Assembly: GCA_020061125.1 (NCBI GenBank)
Contig: JAGUYV010000452.1
Location: 1 to 33,568 of the forward strand
Source: a bacterium
GTDB lineage: Bacteria > UBP15 > UBA6099 > DSWB01
Reading direction: 5' to 3'
Length of the DNA: 33,568 nucleotides
Shown here: positions 1 through 7,682 of the stretch, piece by piece
How the letters are laid out: each line of letters begins with the position of its first letter
Numbering within the stretch: the stretch's first letter is position 1
The notes under the pieces: model-generated
Seen by the model: only the letters and a program-made list of their open reading frames with translations
Database searches by the model: none
What the model was told of the DNA's origin: nothing
Program-made: the position numbers and the translations under genes

Positions 1-471
1 CGCCACGCGCGCGGCCTGCCCGCCGGAAAGTTCCGAGACGTTCCTCGACAAATCCACGCTCCCGAGTCCCAGCGCGTTCATGCCCTCACGCAGAGCATCG
101 CGATCAGGAGGCATTTGCCGGGCGCGCACCCTGAATGACCAGGGCAGCATCAGGTTGGCGAACACATCGCCGTCTACAAGTTTCGGGGTCTGGGGATACA
201 GGGCAACGCGGCTGCGCCACTGGCAGGCTCTGAAATCCGATGCCGGAACGCCGTTCAGAAACAGGTCTCCGGAATCAGCGGCGCGCATGCGCGCCAGCGC
301 CCACAGCAGCGTTGATTTGCCAGCGCCAGATGGTCCCGTGACCACACAGATATCCCCGGCGTACAGGTCCAGATTCACGCTGTCGAGCACGCGCAGGCGC
401 GCTCCATCCGAGTCCGTTTCATAGCAAAGGTTTCTCGCCGCCAGCAGCGGCGTTTCCCGGTGTTCCGTCAT
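1..471 (-). CDS. FetA/YbbL-like ABC transporter ATP-binding protein (partial)
   Basis: This is the first 157 codons of an ABC transporter ATPase read leftwards off the window edge; the ORF track misses it because no stop lies inside the window. Translation from the ATG at 471 gives MTEHRETPLLAARNL, a Walker A motif GPSGAGKST near residue 43, a Q-loop region ALYPQTPKLVDGDVFANL, and the ABC signature LSGGQAAR near the cut end. The segments around the Q-loop (PQTP, then a NLMLPW stretch) match the FetA/YbbL iron-export ATPases better than generic importers. In that family the permease FetB is usually the next gene, which would lie left of the window. Walker B, the switch His and the C terminus are not visible. 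The ABC ATPase call is very sure; FetA is a subfamily inference. Confidence 0.85.
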   Translation of the reverse strand, partial: MTEHRETPLLAARNLCYETDSDGARLRVLDSVNLDLYAGDICVVTGPSGAGKSTLLWALARMRAADSGDLFLNGVPASDFRACQWRSRVALYPQTPKLVDGDVFANLMLPWSFRVRARQMPPDRDALREGMNALGLGSVDLSRNVSELSGGQAARVA

Positions 472-650
472 TGTGTCCGCCGCGTTTCGGGCTGTGCGCC
501 CGATCTCATTAAATCATAACGCGGTCATTCGGGAATGATTCGATGGACGGCAAAATCATGGCTGCGGCGTTTTTTTAACTGTTATCCTGTACAGCGTTGC
601 GGTACGGTGATAAAATGGGGCCTGATGGCGGCAAGAACGGAGGCCTGGCA

Positions 651-2201
651 ATGGAATTCGGAAAATCGCGATATTACGAAATAAGAGAAAAGTTGCTATT
701 CGTTTCCGAGGCAAGGCCCGAAGCATACATGACCCGCAAGTATGTCCCCATTCCGGAGCGGCTGGTGCGCTGCATCTGGTACGATCAGAGATTCAACAAG
801 AATAAGCTGTTCACCATGGACGGCCTGCCCGTGAAGGTGTTTTCGCAGGGCGAGTGGAATATGACCGGCGGGCCGGATTTCCTTGAAGCCATGGTGCAGA
901 TCGGAGATGCGGATCCCGTAAAAGCGCCCGTGGAAATTCATGTGCGAAGCAGCGACTGGCACAGGCACGGGCATCATGCCAACAGCGAATTCCGGGATGT
1001 GGCGCTAAATATATCCATGTGGCACGACGACCCGTGCGCAGTCGTATACAACGATTTGAACGAGCCTATCGCGCAGGTGGAATTGTGCGGCGCCATTGAT
1101 GAAGAACTCCTCGATGTGGCGTCGGAAATAGACATGGAGAATTATCCGTTCGCAAGCAGCAGCCGCGTGGGGTTTTGCCACAAAGCCATGACAGGGCGCG
1201 AGGCCAACGCCGCGTTCGTGCTGGAACTTGCGGGCCAGGAGCGGCTCCTCGGCAAAGCGCGGCGATACTGGCGCGAGCTGCTCCGCCGCCCGTTTGCGGA
1301 TGTCATGTACCGGGCCGTGATGGAAAGCATGGGGTACCGGCCGAACAAGCAGGCGTTCCGCCGCCTGGCCGCGTGCGTGCCTGTGGATGTTGTGCGAAGC
1401 CTGGAGCGGGACGCTGCTCCCGAGCAGAGCGCCATTATCCTCGAAGCCCTGCTCTTTGGCGCGTCCGGTCTGTTTTCCAATGTGCCCGTGGATGCGTTCG
1501 ACCGCGAAACCGCGGACTACTGCCAGGCCCTGGCCGCGAACTGGGCCGCACACGAGAACAGCCTTGCCGGTCCGTTTCTGCACAAAAAGGATTGGACGCA
1601 CCGGGGCGTGCGGCCCGCGAATTTTCCCTTGCGGCGCATGGCCGCGGCCGCGCATCTTTGGGCGCGCCTGGGCGTGCGCGGCATGGAGCGCCGCATAATC
1701 GCCCTGGGCGAACAGATCAAACAGGAACGAGACCCCGAGGCGCACCGGAAAATCCTGTCGTCACTGGTGGAAGACCTGCACCAGCCCGCGGAGGGCTACT
1801 GGAAGCATCGCATCAGCCCCGGGGGCGCGGCCACGGAATCCGCACCGTCGCTTATCGGCAAATCCCATGCTCTGTCCATGGCCTTGAATGTCATATTGCC
1901 CCTGCTGGTATGCCGCGCGGGCCGTCAGGGCGACGCGGAGCTGCGCGAGGCCGCCTTGCATTTCTTCGGCAGCGCGCCGCGCCTGGACCAGCACCAGATT
2001 ACGCGCATCATGCGCTACCGGTTGTTCGGCGATGTGAACGGCGGCAGGGAGTTGCTGCGCCGCGAAATCATCCAGCAGGGTCTGATTCAGGTGTTCTTCG
2101 ATTTCTGCGATGAGAATGTGCGGGATTGCGCGCGGTGCCGGTTTCCGGAACTGTTGCGCCTTGGCCCGGAATTGCCGCTCGGGGGCGGAGCGCCGGACTG
2201 A
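651..2201 (+). CDS. DUF2851 family protein
   Basis: This 516-residue cytoplasmic protein belongs to the DUF2851 family, whose function is not known. The diagnostic N-terminal block is present: a GGPDFLEAMVQI segment followed by VEIHVRSSDWHRHGHH and a run like the family's conserved strand 'V.LNI..W'. The C terminus carries a Cys pair in CARCRFPELL. The track starts at 597, but ATG 651 (MEFGKSRYYEI) is preceded by GGAGG at 639-643 with a 7-nt gap, while the 597 start has no such site, so I place the start at 651. The gene stands alone between a divergent ABC transporter gene and a terminator hairpin. Family membership is confident; no function is proposed. The spacer 472-650 holds only presumptive divergent promoters, none convincing. 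Confidence 0.85.
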   Translation: MEFGKSRYYEIREKLLFVSEARPEAYMTRKYVPIPERLVRCIWYDQRFNKNKLFTMDGLPVKVFSQGEWNMTGGPDFLEAMVQIGDADPVKAPVEIHVRSSDWHRHGHHANSEFRDVALNISMWHDDPCAVVYNDLNEPIAQVELCGAIDEELLDVASEIDMENYPFASSSRVGFCHKAMTGREANAAFVLELAGQERLLGKARRYWRELLRRPFADVMYRAVMESMGYRPNKQAFRRLAACVPVDVVRSLERDAAPEQSAIILEALLFGASGLFSNVPVDAFDRETADYCQALAANWAAHENSLAGPFLHKKDWTHRGVRPANFPLRRMAAAAHLWARLGVRGMERRIIALGEQIKQERDPEAHRKILSSLVEDLHQPAEGYWKHRISPGGAATESAPSLIGKSHALSMALNVILPLLVCRAGRQGDAELREAALHFFGSAPRLDQHQITRIMRYRLFGDVNGGRELLRREIIQQGLIQVFFDFCDENVRDCARCRFPELLRLGPELPLGGGAPD

Positions 2202-2208
2202 ACAAGAA

Positions 2209-2236
2209 CGCCCCGGCCTTTTGAGGGGCCGGGGCG
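2209..2236. terminator. Intrinsic hairpin between convergent genes
   Basis: A perfect 10-bp GC-rich stem (CGCCCCGGCC / GGCCGGGGCG) with an 8-nt loop starts 8 nt after the DUF2851 stop. The downstream strand has only a modest T content, so efficiency is uncertain. It lies between the DUF2851 gene and the oppositely oriented YjfB-family gene and may serve both. Confidence 0.65.
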
Positions 2237-2271
2237 CTGTTCGTTTGGGTGAAAACCGGTTGTTTCAGGCG

Positions 2272-2451
2272 TCAGGCTTCGAGGTCCACATTCTGGCCGA
2301 TGCCCACGGATGCATAAAGAAGCTGCATCATAAGTTCGGCGTCGCCCTTGATGGTGTCAAGGGCTTTTTTGGCCACGGCCATGGACACATCGCTCTGCAC
2401 CTGCGCGGCTTTCATCTGAACGATGGCTGATGCCGCCTGGTCCACGTTCAT
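2272..2451 (-). CDS. YjfB family protein (putative motility protein)
   Basis: A 59-residue protein (MNVDQAASAIVQMKAAQVQ...) resembling the YjfB family of small proteins, which Pfam describes as putative motility proteins. The typical features visible are a Gln/Ala-rich amphipathic N-terminal helix, a central AVAKKALDTIKGDAE segment and a terminal GQNVDLEA resembling the family's 'GQNLDI' end. The track begins at a GTG (2460), but the ATG at 2451 has AGGTG spaced 6 nt upstream, and the GTG itself lies within that site, so 2451 is preferred. There is no flagellar or chemotaxis gene nearby. It is monocistronic and convergent with the DUF2851 gene. The function in this organism is unknown. Confidence 0.75.
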   Translation of the reverse strand: MNVDQAASAIVQMKAAQVQSDVSMAVAKKALDTIKGDAELMMQLLYASVGIGQNVDLEA

Positions 2452-2537
2452 GCTCGTCACCTGTCTTCCCCAAAATATGGTTCATGCATTGTATCGGCAA
2501 AAAACGCGGCGAACTTGAGGCCCCGGAGCATATAATA

Positions 2538-2566
2538 TTTTCAGAGTTCGGTTCTTGTGATATGAT
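2538..2566 (+). promoter_or_regulatory. Candidate sigma70-type promoter for the B12-binding protein gene
   Basis: A TATGAT -10 box (2561-2566) lies 17 bp after a weak TTTTCA -35 element (2538-2543). The predicted start of transcription is about 55 nt before the ATG at 2627. Seen by eye only. Confidence 0.4.
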
Positions 2567-2626
2567 ACACAGGCAAAGAACGGAAAACGGCGCGGGCGGG
2601 CAGGCGCCCGCATTACTGGAGGAAGC

Positions 2627-3031
2627 ATGGGCGGTGAAAAAATTCGAGTGGTGATCGCCAAACCGGGCCTGGACGGGCACGACCGGGGCGCCAAGGTTGT
2701 GGCGCGCGCGCTGCGCGACGCGGGCATGGAGGTCATTTACCTGGGGCTGCACCAGACCGCGGAAAATATCGTGAACGCCGCCATCCAGGAAGACGCGGAC
2801 ATCATCGGTTTAAGTTCCCTGGCCGGCGCGCACATGACGCATTTCCCGCGCGTGCTCGATCTCCTCAAGCAGAACAACGCCGCGGACATCAAGGTGTTCG
2901 GCGGCGGCATCATCCCCGACGAGGACCGCGATCAATTGCTCGAACAGGGCGTGGCCATGCTTTTCGGCCCGGGCACGGACACCGAGCATATTGTGGATGA
3001 AGTGCGCCGCATGGCCGCGGAACGCAATTAA
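2627..3031 (+). CDS. Cobalamin-binding subunit of methylmalonyl-CoA mutase type (small, split subunit)
   Basis: This 134-residue protein is a stand-alone B12-binding domain of the type found at the C terminus of methylmalonyl-CoA mutase and related acyl-CoA mutases. The base-off/His-on motif DxHxxG is present as DGHDRG, with His18 as the expected lower cobalt ligand. The SxL motif (LSSLAG, about residues 62-67) and the GG motif (FGGGI, about 91-95) follow in order. GGAGG lies just before the start. A split subunit must pair with a separate catalytic (TIM-barrel) subunit, which is not in this window. With a sucC gene 5 kb away, a methylmalonyl-CoA/succinyl-CoA pathway is plausible but not shown. 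The DUF1285-like gene follows after 21 nt, probably in the same operon. Confidence 0.9.
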   Translation: MGGEKIRVVIAKPGLDGHDRGAKVVARALRDAGMEVIYLGLHQTAENIVNAAIQEDADIIGLSSLAGAHMTHFPRVLDLLKQNNAADIKVFGGGIIPDEDRDQLLEQGVAMLFGPGTDTEHIVDEVRRMAAERN

Positions 3032-3052
3032 CACTCACCGGACTCCACGGCA

Positions 3053-3517
3053 ATGGCGCACGACACACACACACCCGGCGGATACCGCATACCGGACATA
3101 TTCATAGCGCGCGACGGCGTCTGGTTCTGCGACGGGCGAGAAGTGGTTCATGAAAAAATCTTCCGCCTGTTCAACGACAGCCTGCACCGTGACGGCGGCG
3201 ATTATTACATCGAGGTCAGCGGGCAGCGCTGTCCCGTGCGCGTGGAACGCGCGCCGTTCGTGGTGCGAAACCTTTACCCCGAGAACACGGATCTGGGCCG
3301 CGACCTGATCTGGCTCGTGCTTAACAGCGGCTGGGCCGAGGCCCTGCGCCCGGAAACCCTGCGGCGTGAAACGGGCGATGAGCTTTTCTGCACTCTGGAA
3401 AACGGGCTGGACGCGGCCTTGAACAGGCACGCGGCGGCTCAACTCTGGCAGTTCCTGGAGCAGGACGAGTCCGGCGCATTCTTCATTTCTCTTAACGGAA
3501 TCAAATACTCGCTGTAA
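3053..3517 (+). CDS. DUF1285-like protein
   Basis: This 154-residue soluble protein has no signal peptide. Its first half carries the pattern of the DUF1285 family: FIARDGVWFCDGREV, then a RLFNDSLHRDGGDYYIEV segment, then an RVERAPFVV strand. Those correspond to the family's 'IARDGtW', 'LF..iL.rdg..Y' and 'v.dAPF' blocks. The second half (about residues 85-154) is less recognisable and ends in a short beta-rich tail, NGIKYSL. DUF1285 proteins have no established function. The gene starts 21 nt after the B12-binding subunit gene and is followed by a terminator, so the two form a probable two-gene operon. Family assignment is moderate because only half of the protein clearly fits. Confidence 0.6.
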   Translation: MAHDTHTPGGYRIPDIFIARDGVWFCDGREVVHEKIFRLFNDSLHRDGGDYYIEVSGQRCPVRVERAPFVVRNLYPENTDLGRDLIWLVLNSGWAEALRPETLRRETGDELFCTLENGLDAALNRHAAAQLWQFLEQDESGAFFISLNGIKYSL

Positions 3518-3568
3518 TGGATGAGCAATCAGCCGGAGAAATACCGGCGCTGCAATCTGCGAAATAAA

Positions 3569-3589
3569 AAATCCCCGTTGCGGGGATTT
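3569..3589 (+). terminator. Rho-independent terminator
   Basis: AAATCCCCG / CGGGGATTT forms a 9-bp stem with a 3-nt loop, followed by TCGTTTTCC. It sits about 50 nt after the DUF1285-like stop and ends the two-gene + strand operon. Apart from the weak 27-codon ORF described under findings, I see nothing in the remaining spacer to 3809. Confidence 0.75.
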
Positions 3590-3809
3590 CGTTTTCCATG
3601 CTTAACAGTGCCCTTGCAGGCCGGGATCGGTTCAATTCTGACTCGATGCTCCGTTATTTGCCTTTGGGCCGGGGTTTGGGGGCCGGGCGCCAGTCCATAT
3701 GTGTTGCCTCCACTGTGTTTTCAATTTCTGCATTCATTTTACGCCATGCAACAGCATTTGTCAAAATGATAAAAAAGCCGGATTATTGAAAAAGTCTGTT
3801 ATGGGAAAG

Positions 3810-4238
3810 TCATTCCCATTTCTTTGAAGTCACGCTGCCGGACGCAGAGTCGTATTCGTACAACAAGCCGTCAACGCAATAGCCGGAGATTACGAATTCG
3901 GTGTCGTTCATAAATTCCAGATAAGGGAATCCGTCCTCGACCCACAGGTTTTTGTCCGTGATCATGTTCTGCACGCCGGGTTGTTCTTGAGCCAGATCTT
4001 CGATGGTGTCCAGCGGTTGGTTCATGGAAATCCTGACTCTGGCGGTGGTTCCCAGGGCGTTGATAATGGTGTTGCATTTTGCGCCCAGAGCTTTCTGCTT
4101 GGACCCCTGCGCTTTTTTTGCGCCGCCGAGTACGCCTGCCTGTCGCATGATGAGAAAACCCACGGCGATCATAATGGCCATGGCCGCGAGCAGCCCGATC
4201 ATGGACATGCCGCGCTGGCTGCGGATTCGCAAAAACAT
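3810..4238 (-). CDS. Pseudopilin-like exported protein with atypical N terminus
   Basis: This 142-residue protein begins with a short basic leader (MFLRIRSQRG) followed directly by a hydrophobic helix MSMIGLLAAMAIMIAVGFLI, the layout of a type IV pilin or type II secretion pseudopilin cut after Gly10. The expected Glu at position 5 of the mature helix is replaced by Gly (MSMIG instead of FTLIE). The C-terminal region holds two cysteines (AKCNTI and GYCVDG), which could form a disulfide. ATG 4238 is chosen because GGAGG sits 6 nt before it; the track start at 4250 overlaps that ribosome site. The gene follows the lipoprotein gene by 25 nt and is the last of the remB operon. No pilus assembly genes are nearby, so the pilin relationship rests on the N terminus only. 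Confidence 0.55.
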   Translation of the reverse strand: MFLRIRSQRGMSMIGLLAAMAIMIAVGFLIMRQAGVLGGAKKAQGSKQKALGAKCNTIINALGTTARVRISMNQPLDTIEDLAQEQPGVQNMITDKNLWVEDGFPYLEFMNDTEFVISGYCVDGLLYEYDSASGSVTSKKWE

Positions 4239-4263
4239 GGTCGCCTCCATCGCGCCGGCCGGA

Positions 4264-5628
4264 TCATGCGCCGGGCATGGTGTTCAGCCGGTCCCGGTAA
4301 TACGCCTCAATGGCTTCTAGATTGTTCCAGCCGTATCCGGCTATCAGGTTCCGGACATTGATGGCGAACAGCTCCTGAAGGGGCGTGATGCGGACATACG
4401 GATCATACGGCTCTCCGGCTGTCTGGTCTGGTGTGTCGTCGAGGCCGATGACTTCATTGAGATACTGAAGAAGATCCTTCTGGAGCGCGGTGTATTCCGC
4501 GGAAGCGGGCAGAGCGGATTGCGCGCCCTGCCCTGCCACGCTTTTGGTGATGCCCGCAGTGGCGAGGTCCACGGCGAATGTGCGCTCGGCGCTGCCGTCG
4601 TTGCGCACATTCACAGTGATGGCGTTGCCGTCTCTTGTTATGGAGGTGTAGCGGTCAAAGCCCTGGCTGTCCGGATCATAAGTTATGAATCGCTGAATGG
4701 CGTTCTGCGAGGGATCGAGAAGAGCGATTGTGGCGTCGTATGCGCCGCTGCCGGTGAAGTATTTCATGTATTGCAGCGCCAGGAGGTAAGCGATGCCGCC
4801 CGTAACCGCGCCGTCGGAGCTGTACAGTTCCGAGTATTTCATGCCCCCGGCGTCCCGCCACAATCGGATGGTTCCGTTGTCGCGAATGTACAGATCCCCG
4901 TTGTTTTCGCCGGTATAGAAGCGGAAGAACCGGTCGCCGTCTTCCATGCACTCGCGGTTGCATTCCACATGAATCCGAGTCTCGGTGTAATCGCCATGAT
5001 CGTCCGTTCCGGATGTGGTCGTGATTTTGTTGTAATGCTTCTCCTTAGCGTCCAGAGATCCGAAAATGGAGAATTCTCGCAGAGACAGGGATTGCGCAAG
5101 TTTCAGCCCGTAGGGGCTGGCGTGTTCGAGGGTTGCGCACACCTTCTGCTGTACGGCGTTGTTCCACGAGGGCAGGGGCTGGTCCAGATTGCCTCCCGTG
5201 TAAACGGCGAGGCTGCTGCCGTCCAGTCCAGTGCCCGCATAGCTCAAGCACAGGGTTGCGCCGCCGTTGGCGAATTGAATGCCGTCAGGCTGTATGTCCA
5301 CCACGGTTCCTGCGATTCCTCCGGGCCTGCCGGACACATAGAATTTTTCATACAGGGTCACGATTTGCGTGGCGGCCAGGGATGCGGTGAGGCTTGCCGA
5401 TGCGCTTGAGAGTGTGGCGCCGTACGGCCCCACGGTCGCGGATGCCGCGGGACGCAGCACACAACCCGCGCCGCAAGAGGCCGCAGCCGTGTTTGCGGAT
5501 GATGCGGCTGTGCCCCCGCCGCCACCCCCGCCGCAGCCGGACAGCATAGCAAAGCCGATCAGCAACAGAGCCGCCCATGCCAGGGGTTTGTTCAATCGAT
5601 ACCGCCGGTTGTGAGGTGTGTGCGTCAT
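4264..5628 (-). CDS. Predicted lipoprotein with poly-glycine linker, unknown family
   Basis: This 454-residue protein has a signal peptide ending in a lipobox, FAMLSGC, with the lipidated Cys at about residue 32. A run of seven glycines and an Ala/Ser-rich stretch follow, probably a flexible tether to the membrane. The rest is a soluble domain with two early cysteines (CGAGC) and further ones in CLSYAG, KVCATL and the pair CNREC. I recognise no family. The track start at 5658 is a TTG without a ribosome site; ATG 5628 places the basic n-region correctly and has a weak GGA upstream. It lies 52 nt after sppA and 25 nt before the pseudopilin-like gene, so probably one transcript. A surface or periplasmic role is inferred from the lipobox only. 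Confidence 0.7.
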   Translation of the reverse strand: MTHTPHNRRYRLNKPLAWAALLLIGFAMLSGCGGGGGGGTAASSANTAAASCGAGCVLRPAASATVGPYGATLSSASASLTASLAATQIVTLYEKFYVSGRPGGIAGTVVDIQPDGIQFANGGATLCLSYAGTGLDGSSLAVYTGGNLDQPLPSWNNAVQQKVCATLEHASPYGLKLAQSLSLREFSIFGSLDAKEKHYNKITTTSGTDDHGDYTETRIHVECNRECMEDGDRFFRFYTGENNGDLYIRDNGTIRLWRDAGGMKYSELYSSDGAVTGGIAYLLALQYMKYFTGSGAYDATIALLDPSQNAIQRFITYDPDSQGFDRYTSITRDGNAITVNVRNDGSAERTFAVDLATAGITKSVAGQGAQSALPASAEYTALQKDLLQYLNEVIGLDDTPDQTAGEPYDPYVRITPLQELFAINVRNLIAGYGWNNLEAIEAYYRDRLNTMPGA

Positions 5629-5680
5629 GCGTTTTCCAAATCTTCTAATAATGTTCAAACGCGCGCCCGGCGCGCAGCCG

Positions 5681-6634
5681 TCAGTGCGGGGCCAGTTCGG
5701 TGACCAGAAGGAGATTCTGAACCATGGAATCCAGGCGGCCCGCAGTGCGCGGGTCCAGAGGCATGCCCGCGATTTTCGAGGCCGCTGTCTGGAAGAATGG
5801 GAAAAAGTCGTCCTCTTTGAGATTGATAAGTTCGGGTTCGCCTTTGATGCGCGCCTTGCGCGCGGCGTAATCCACGGCGTCGTGGTAGGTTCCGATCCGG
5901 TCCACCAGCTTGATCTGTTTGGCCTGCTCGCCGGTGAAGATCATGCCCGTGGCGTACTCGCGGATGTCGCGTTCCTTGACGCCCCGGCCCGCGGCCACAT
6001 CGCGGATGAACTGCGCGTGGATGTTGTCCACGGATTCCTGCAGCAAAGCGCGCTCTTCCTCGGAAATGGGGCGGAACGGTGAGCCGATATCCTTGTGCTT
6101 GCCGGCCTTGATGGTCATGTCCTCCACGCCGTATTCTTTCATGAGGCCGTACCAGTTGAGTGTGCCCATGCGCACGCCGATGCTGCCGGTGAGGGTGGAC
6201 GGATTGGCGAACACGGTTTCACCCGCGGCGGCGATGTAATACCCGCCCGAGGCGGCCACATCGCCCATGGACACCACGATGGGCTTGCCTTTCCCGCGCA
6301 TGGCCATGACCTGGCTGTAGATTTCATACGATCCTGCGGGACTGCCGCCGGGGCTGTTGACATGCAGCAGAATGGCCTTGATGCTTTTGTCTTCCATACC
6401 CTTTTTCAAGGCTCGCACGATGGAGTCGGATCCGGTCGTGCTTTCCGAGAACGGGCCGCCCGTGCTGCCGCCGCTGTGGATCACGCCCGAGATCTCGACC
6501 ACTCCGATCTTGCCGCCCTTTTTGATTTTCGTGCCTTTGAGAAACGCGGACTGCACGAGCACGATAAACACCAGGAGCATGAAAAAGCAGAGCACGATGA
6601 CTCCGCAGCCGAGGAACAGGTGTTTGGGTTTCAT
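5681..6634 (-). CDS. sppA: Signal peptide peptidase SppA (short, ~36K type)
   Basis: This 317-residue membrane-anchored serine protease has one N-terminal transmembrane helix (about residues 7-30) and a ClpP/crotonase-like protease domain in the periplasm. The Ser-Lys dyad can be placed: Ser129 in DVAASGGYYI and Lys181 in AGKHKDIGSP, 52 residues apart as in Bacillus SppA. The family marks VNSPGG and TGSIGV are both present. The length matches the short single-domain SppA rather than the 67K tandem form. SppA degrades signal peptides left in the membrane after cleavage. It follows amrS by 40 nt in the same direction. AGGGG lies 10 nt before the ATG. Confidence 0.93.
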   Translation of the reverse strand: MKPKHLFLGCGVIVLCFFMLLVFIVLVQSAFLKGTKIKKGGKIGVVEISGVIHSGGSTGGPFSESTTGSDSIVRALKKGMEDKSIKAILLHVNSPGGSPAGSYEIYSQVMAMRGKGKPIVVSMGDVAASGGYYIAAAGETVFANPSTLTGSIGVRMGTLNWYGLMKEYGVEDMTIKAGKHKDIGSPFRPISEEERALLQESVDNIHAQFIRDVAAGRGVKERDIREYATGMIFTGEQAKQIKLVDRIGTYHDAVDYAARKARIKGEPELINLKEDDFFPFFQTAASKIAGMPLDPRTAGRLDSMVQNLLLVTELAPH

Positions 6635-6674
6635 TGGTGTCGCCCCTTTCGGGTCTGTGGTGCAAATTGCGGAA

Positions 6675-7682
6675 TCAGGCCGCGCCCGCGATGCGCGCGC
6701 CGCATGCGGCGCAGCGCATTCCTTGTTTGAGGCCGGACAGATCGGTCCTGTATCCTGATCGCGCGATAACGGTCGTGCCGCATTCCGGGCAAAGCGTGCG
6801 GCTGTGCGAGTCGTCGCTCATATTGCCCAGATACACATAATTCAGATGTTTTTTCGCAATGCCGTGCGCGCGCTCCATGGTGGCCGGAGGCGTGGCGGCG
6901 CGCTCCATCTGGAAATTGGGAAAGTAGCGCGACAGGTGCAGGGGGATGTCCGGGGAAACGGACGCGAGCCACGACGCAGCTTCCTCGATTTCTTCATCGC
7001 TGTCATTCAGGCCCGGAACAATGAGCGTGGTGATTTCCACCCAGATCCCGGCTTTCACGGCGGCGGCTATGGTGTTTTTCACAGGCTCCAGCCGCGCTCC
7101 GCAATAAGTTTTGTAGAAATCATCCGAAAAGCTCTTGAGGTCTATGTTCAATGCTGTGACATGCGGCGCAAGCTCCGCGAACGGCTCGGGATTGATGAAC
7201 CCGTTGGAAACAAGCACGGTTGCAAACCCCTCGGATTTCAGGAGCGGAGCGCAATCACGGATGAACTCGAACCAGATCATCGGCTCGTTGTAGGTGAAGG
7301 CCACACCGGTGTTGTCCGGGCCGCAGTTCCGCGCTTCGCGCACCAGTTGCTCGGGCGTTATGGCGCGCGTGGCCGCATTGGCCTGGGAGATGCTCCAGTT
7401 CTGGCAGAACGAGCAGCGCAGATTGCATCCGAAGCCGCCGATGGAAAGAATCGCGGTTCCCGGATGGAAGTGGTAGAGGGGTTTCTTTTCGATGGGGTCC
7501 ACGGCCAGAGATGTGAAACGGCCGTAATTGATGAGCCGCAGTTTGCGGCCTTCGAGGGTGCGCGTGCGGCATTTGCCGGTTTTGCCCTGTGTGATGATGC
7601 ATGCCTGCGGACAGAGCCGGCAACCTGCGTCTCCGTTATCAAGGATTTTGTAATGCGCGGCTTCCACGCCGGTGTGGTCCAT
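6675..7682 (-). CDS. amrS: AmmeMemoRadiSam system radical SAM enzyme AmrS
   Basis: This 335-residue radical SAM enzyme has the cluster motif CNLRCSFC (Cys86, Cys90, Cys93). It has an N-terminal cysteine-rich block CRLCPQAC...GKTGKC typical of AmrS, and a SAM-binding TYNEP region followed by a DLKSF strand. The C terminus has a zinc-ribbon-like pair CPEC...CAAC. AmrS belongs to the AmmeMemoRadiSam set, whose other members are Memo-like and AMMECR1-like proteins; neither gene occurs in this window. Its ATG overlaps the stop of remB (TGATG), which points to translational coupling, and a GAGGA inside remB acts as its ribosome site. The family call is confident; the reaction is not assigned here. 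Confidence 0.92.
   Translation of the reverse strand: MDHTGVEAAHYKILDNGDAGCRLCPQACIITQGKTGKCRTRTLEGRKLRLINYGRFTSLAVDPIEKKPLYHFHPGTAILSIGGFGCNLRCSFCQNWSISQANAATRAITPEQLVREARNCGPDNTGVAFTYNEPMIWFEFIRDCAPLLKSEGFATVLVSNGFINPEPFAELAPHVTALNIDLKSFSDDFYKTYCGARLEPVKNTIAAAVKAGIWVEITTLIVPGLNDSDEEIEEAASWLASVSPDIPLHLSRYFPNFQMERAATPPATMERAHGIAKKHLNYVYLGNMSDDSHSRTLCPECGTTVIARSGYRTDLSGLKQGMRCAACGARIAGAA

Noticed and set aside
3521-3769. 82-aa ORF after the DUF1285-like gene
   Set aside because: It runs through the terminator hairpin at 3569-3589, lacks a ribosome site and has no family resemblance.
3800-3818. Palindrome ATGGGAA-N5-TTCCCAT overlapping the stop of the pseudopilin-like gene
   Set aside because: It overlaps the end of the coding region and is not followed closely by a T-run, so I did not call it a terminator.
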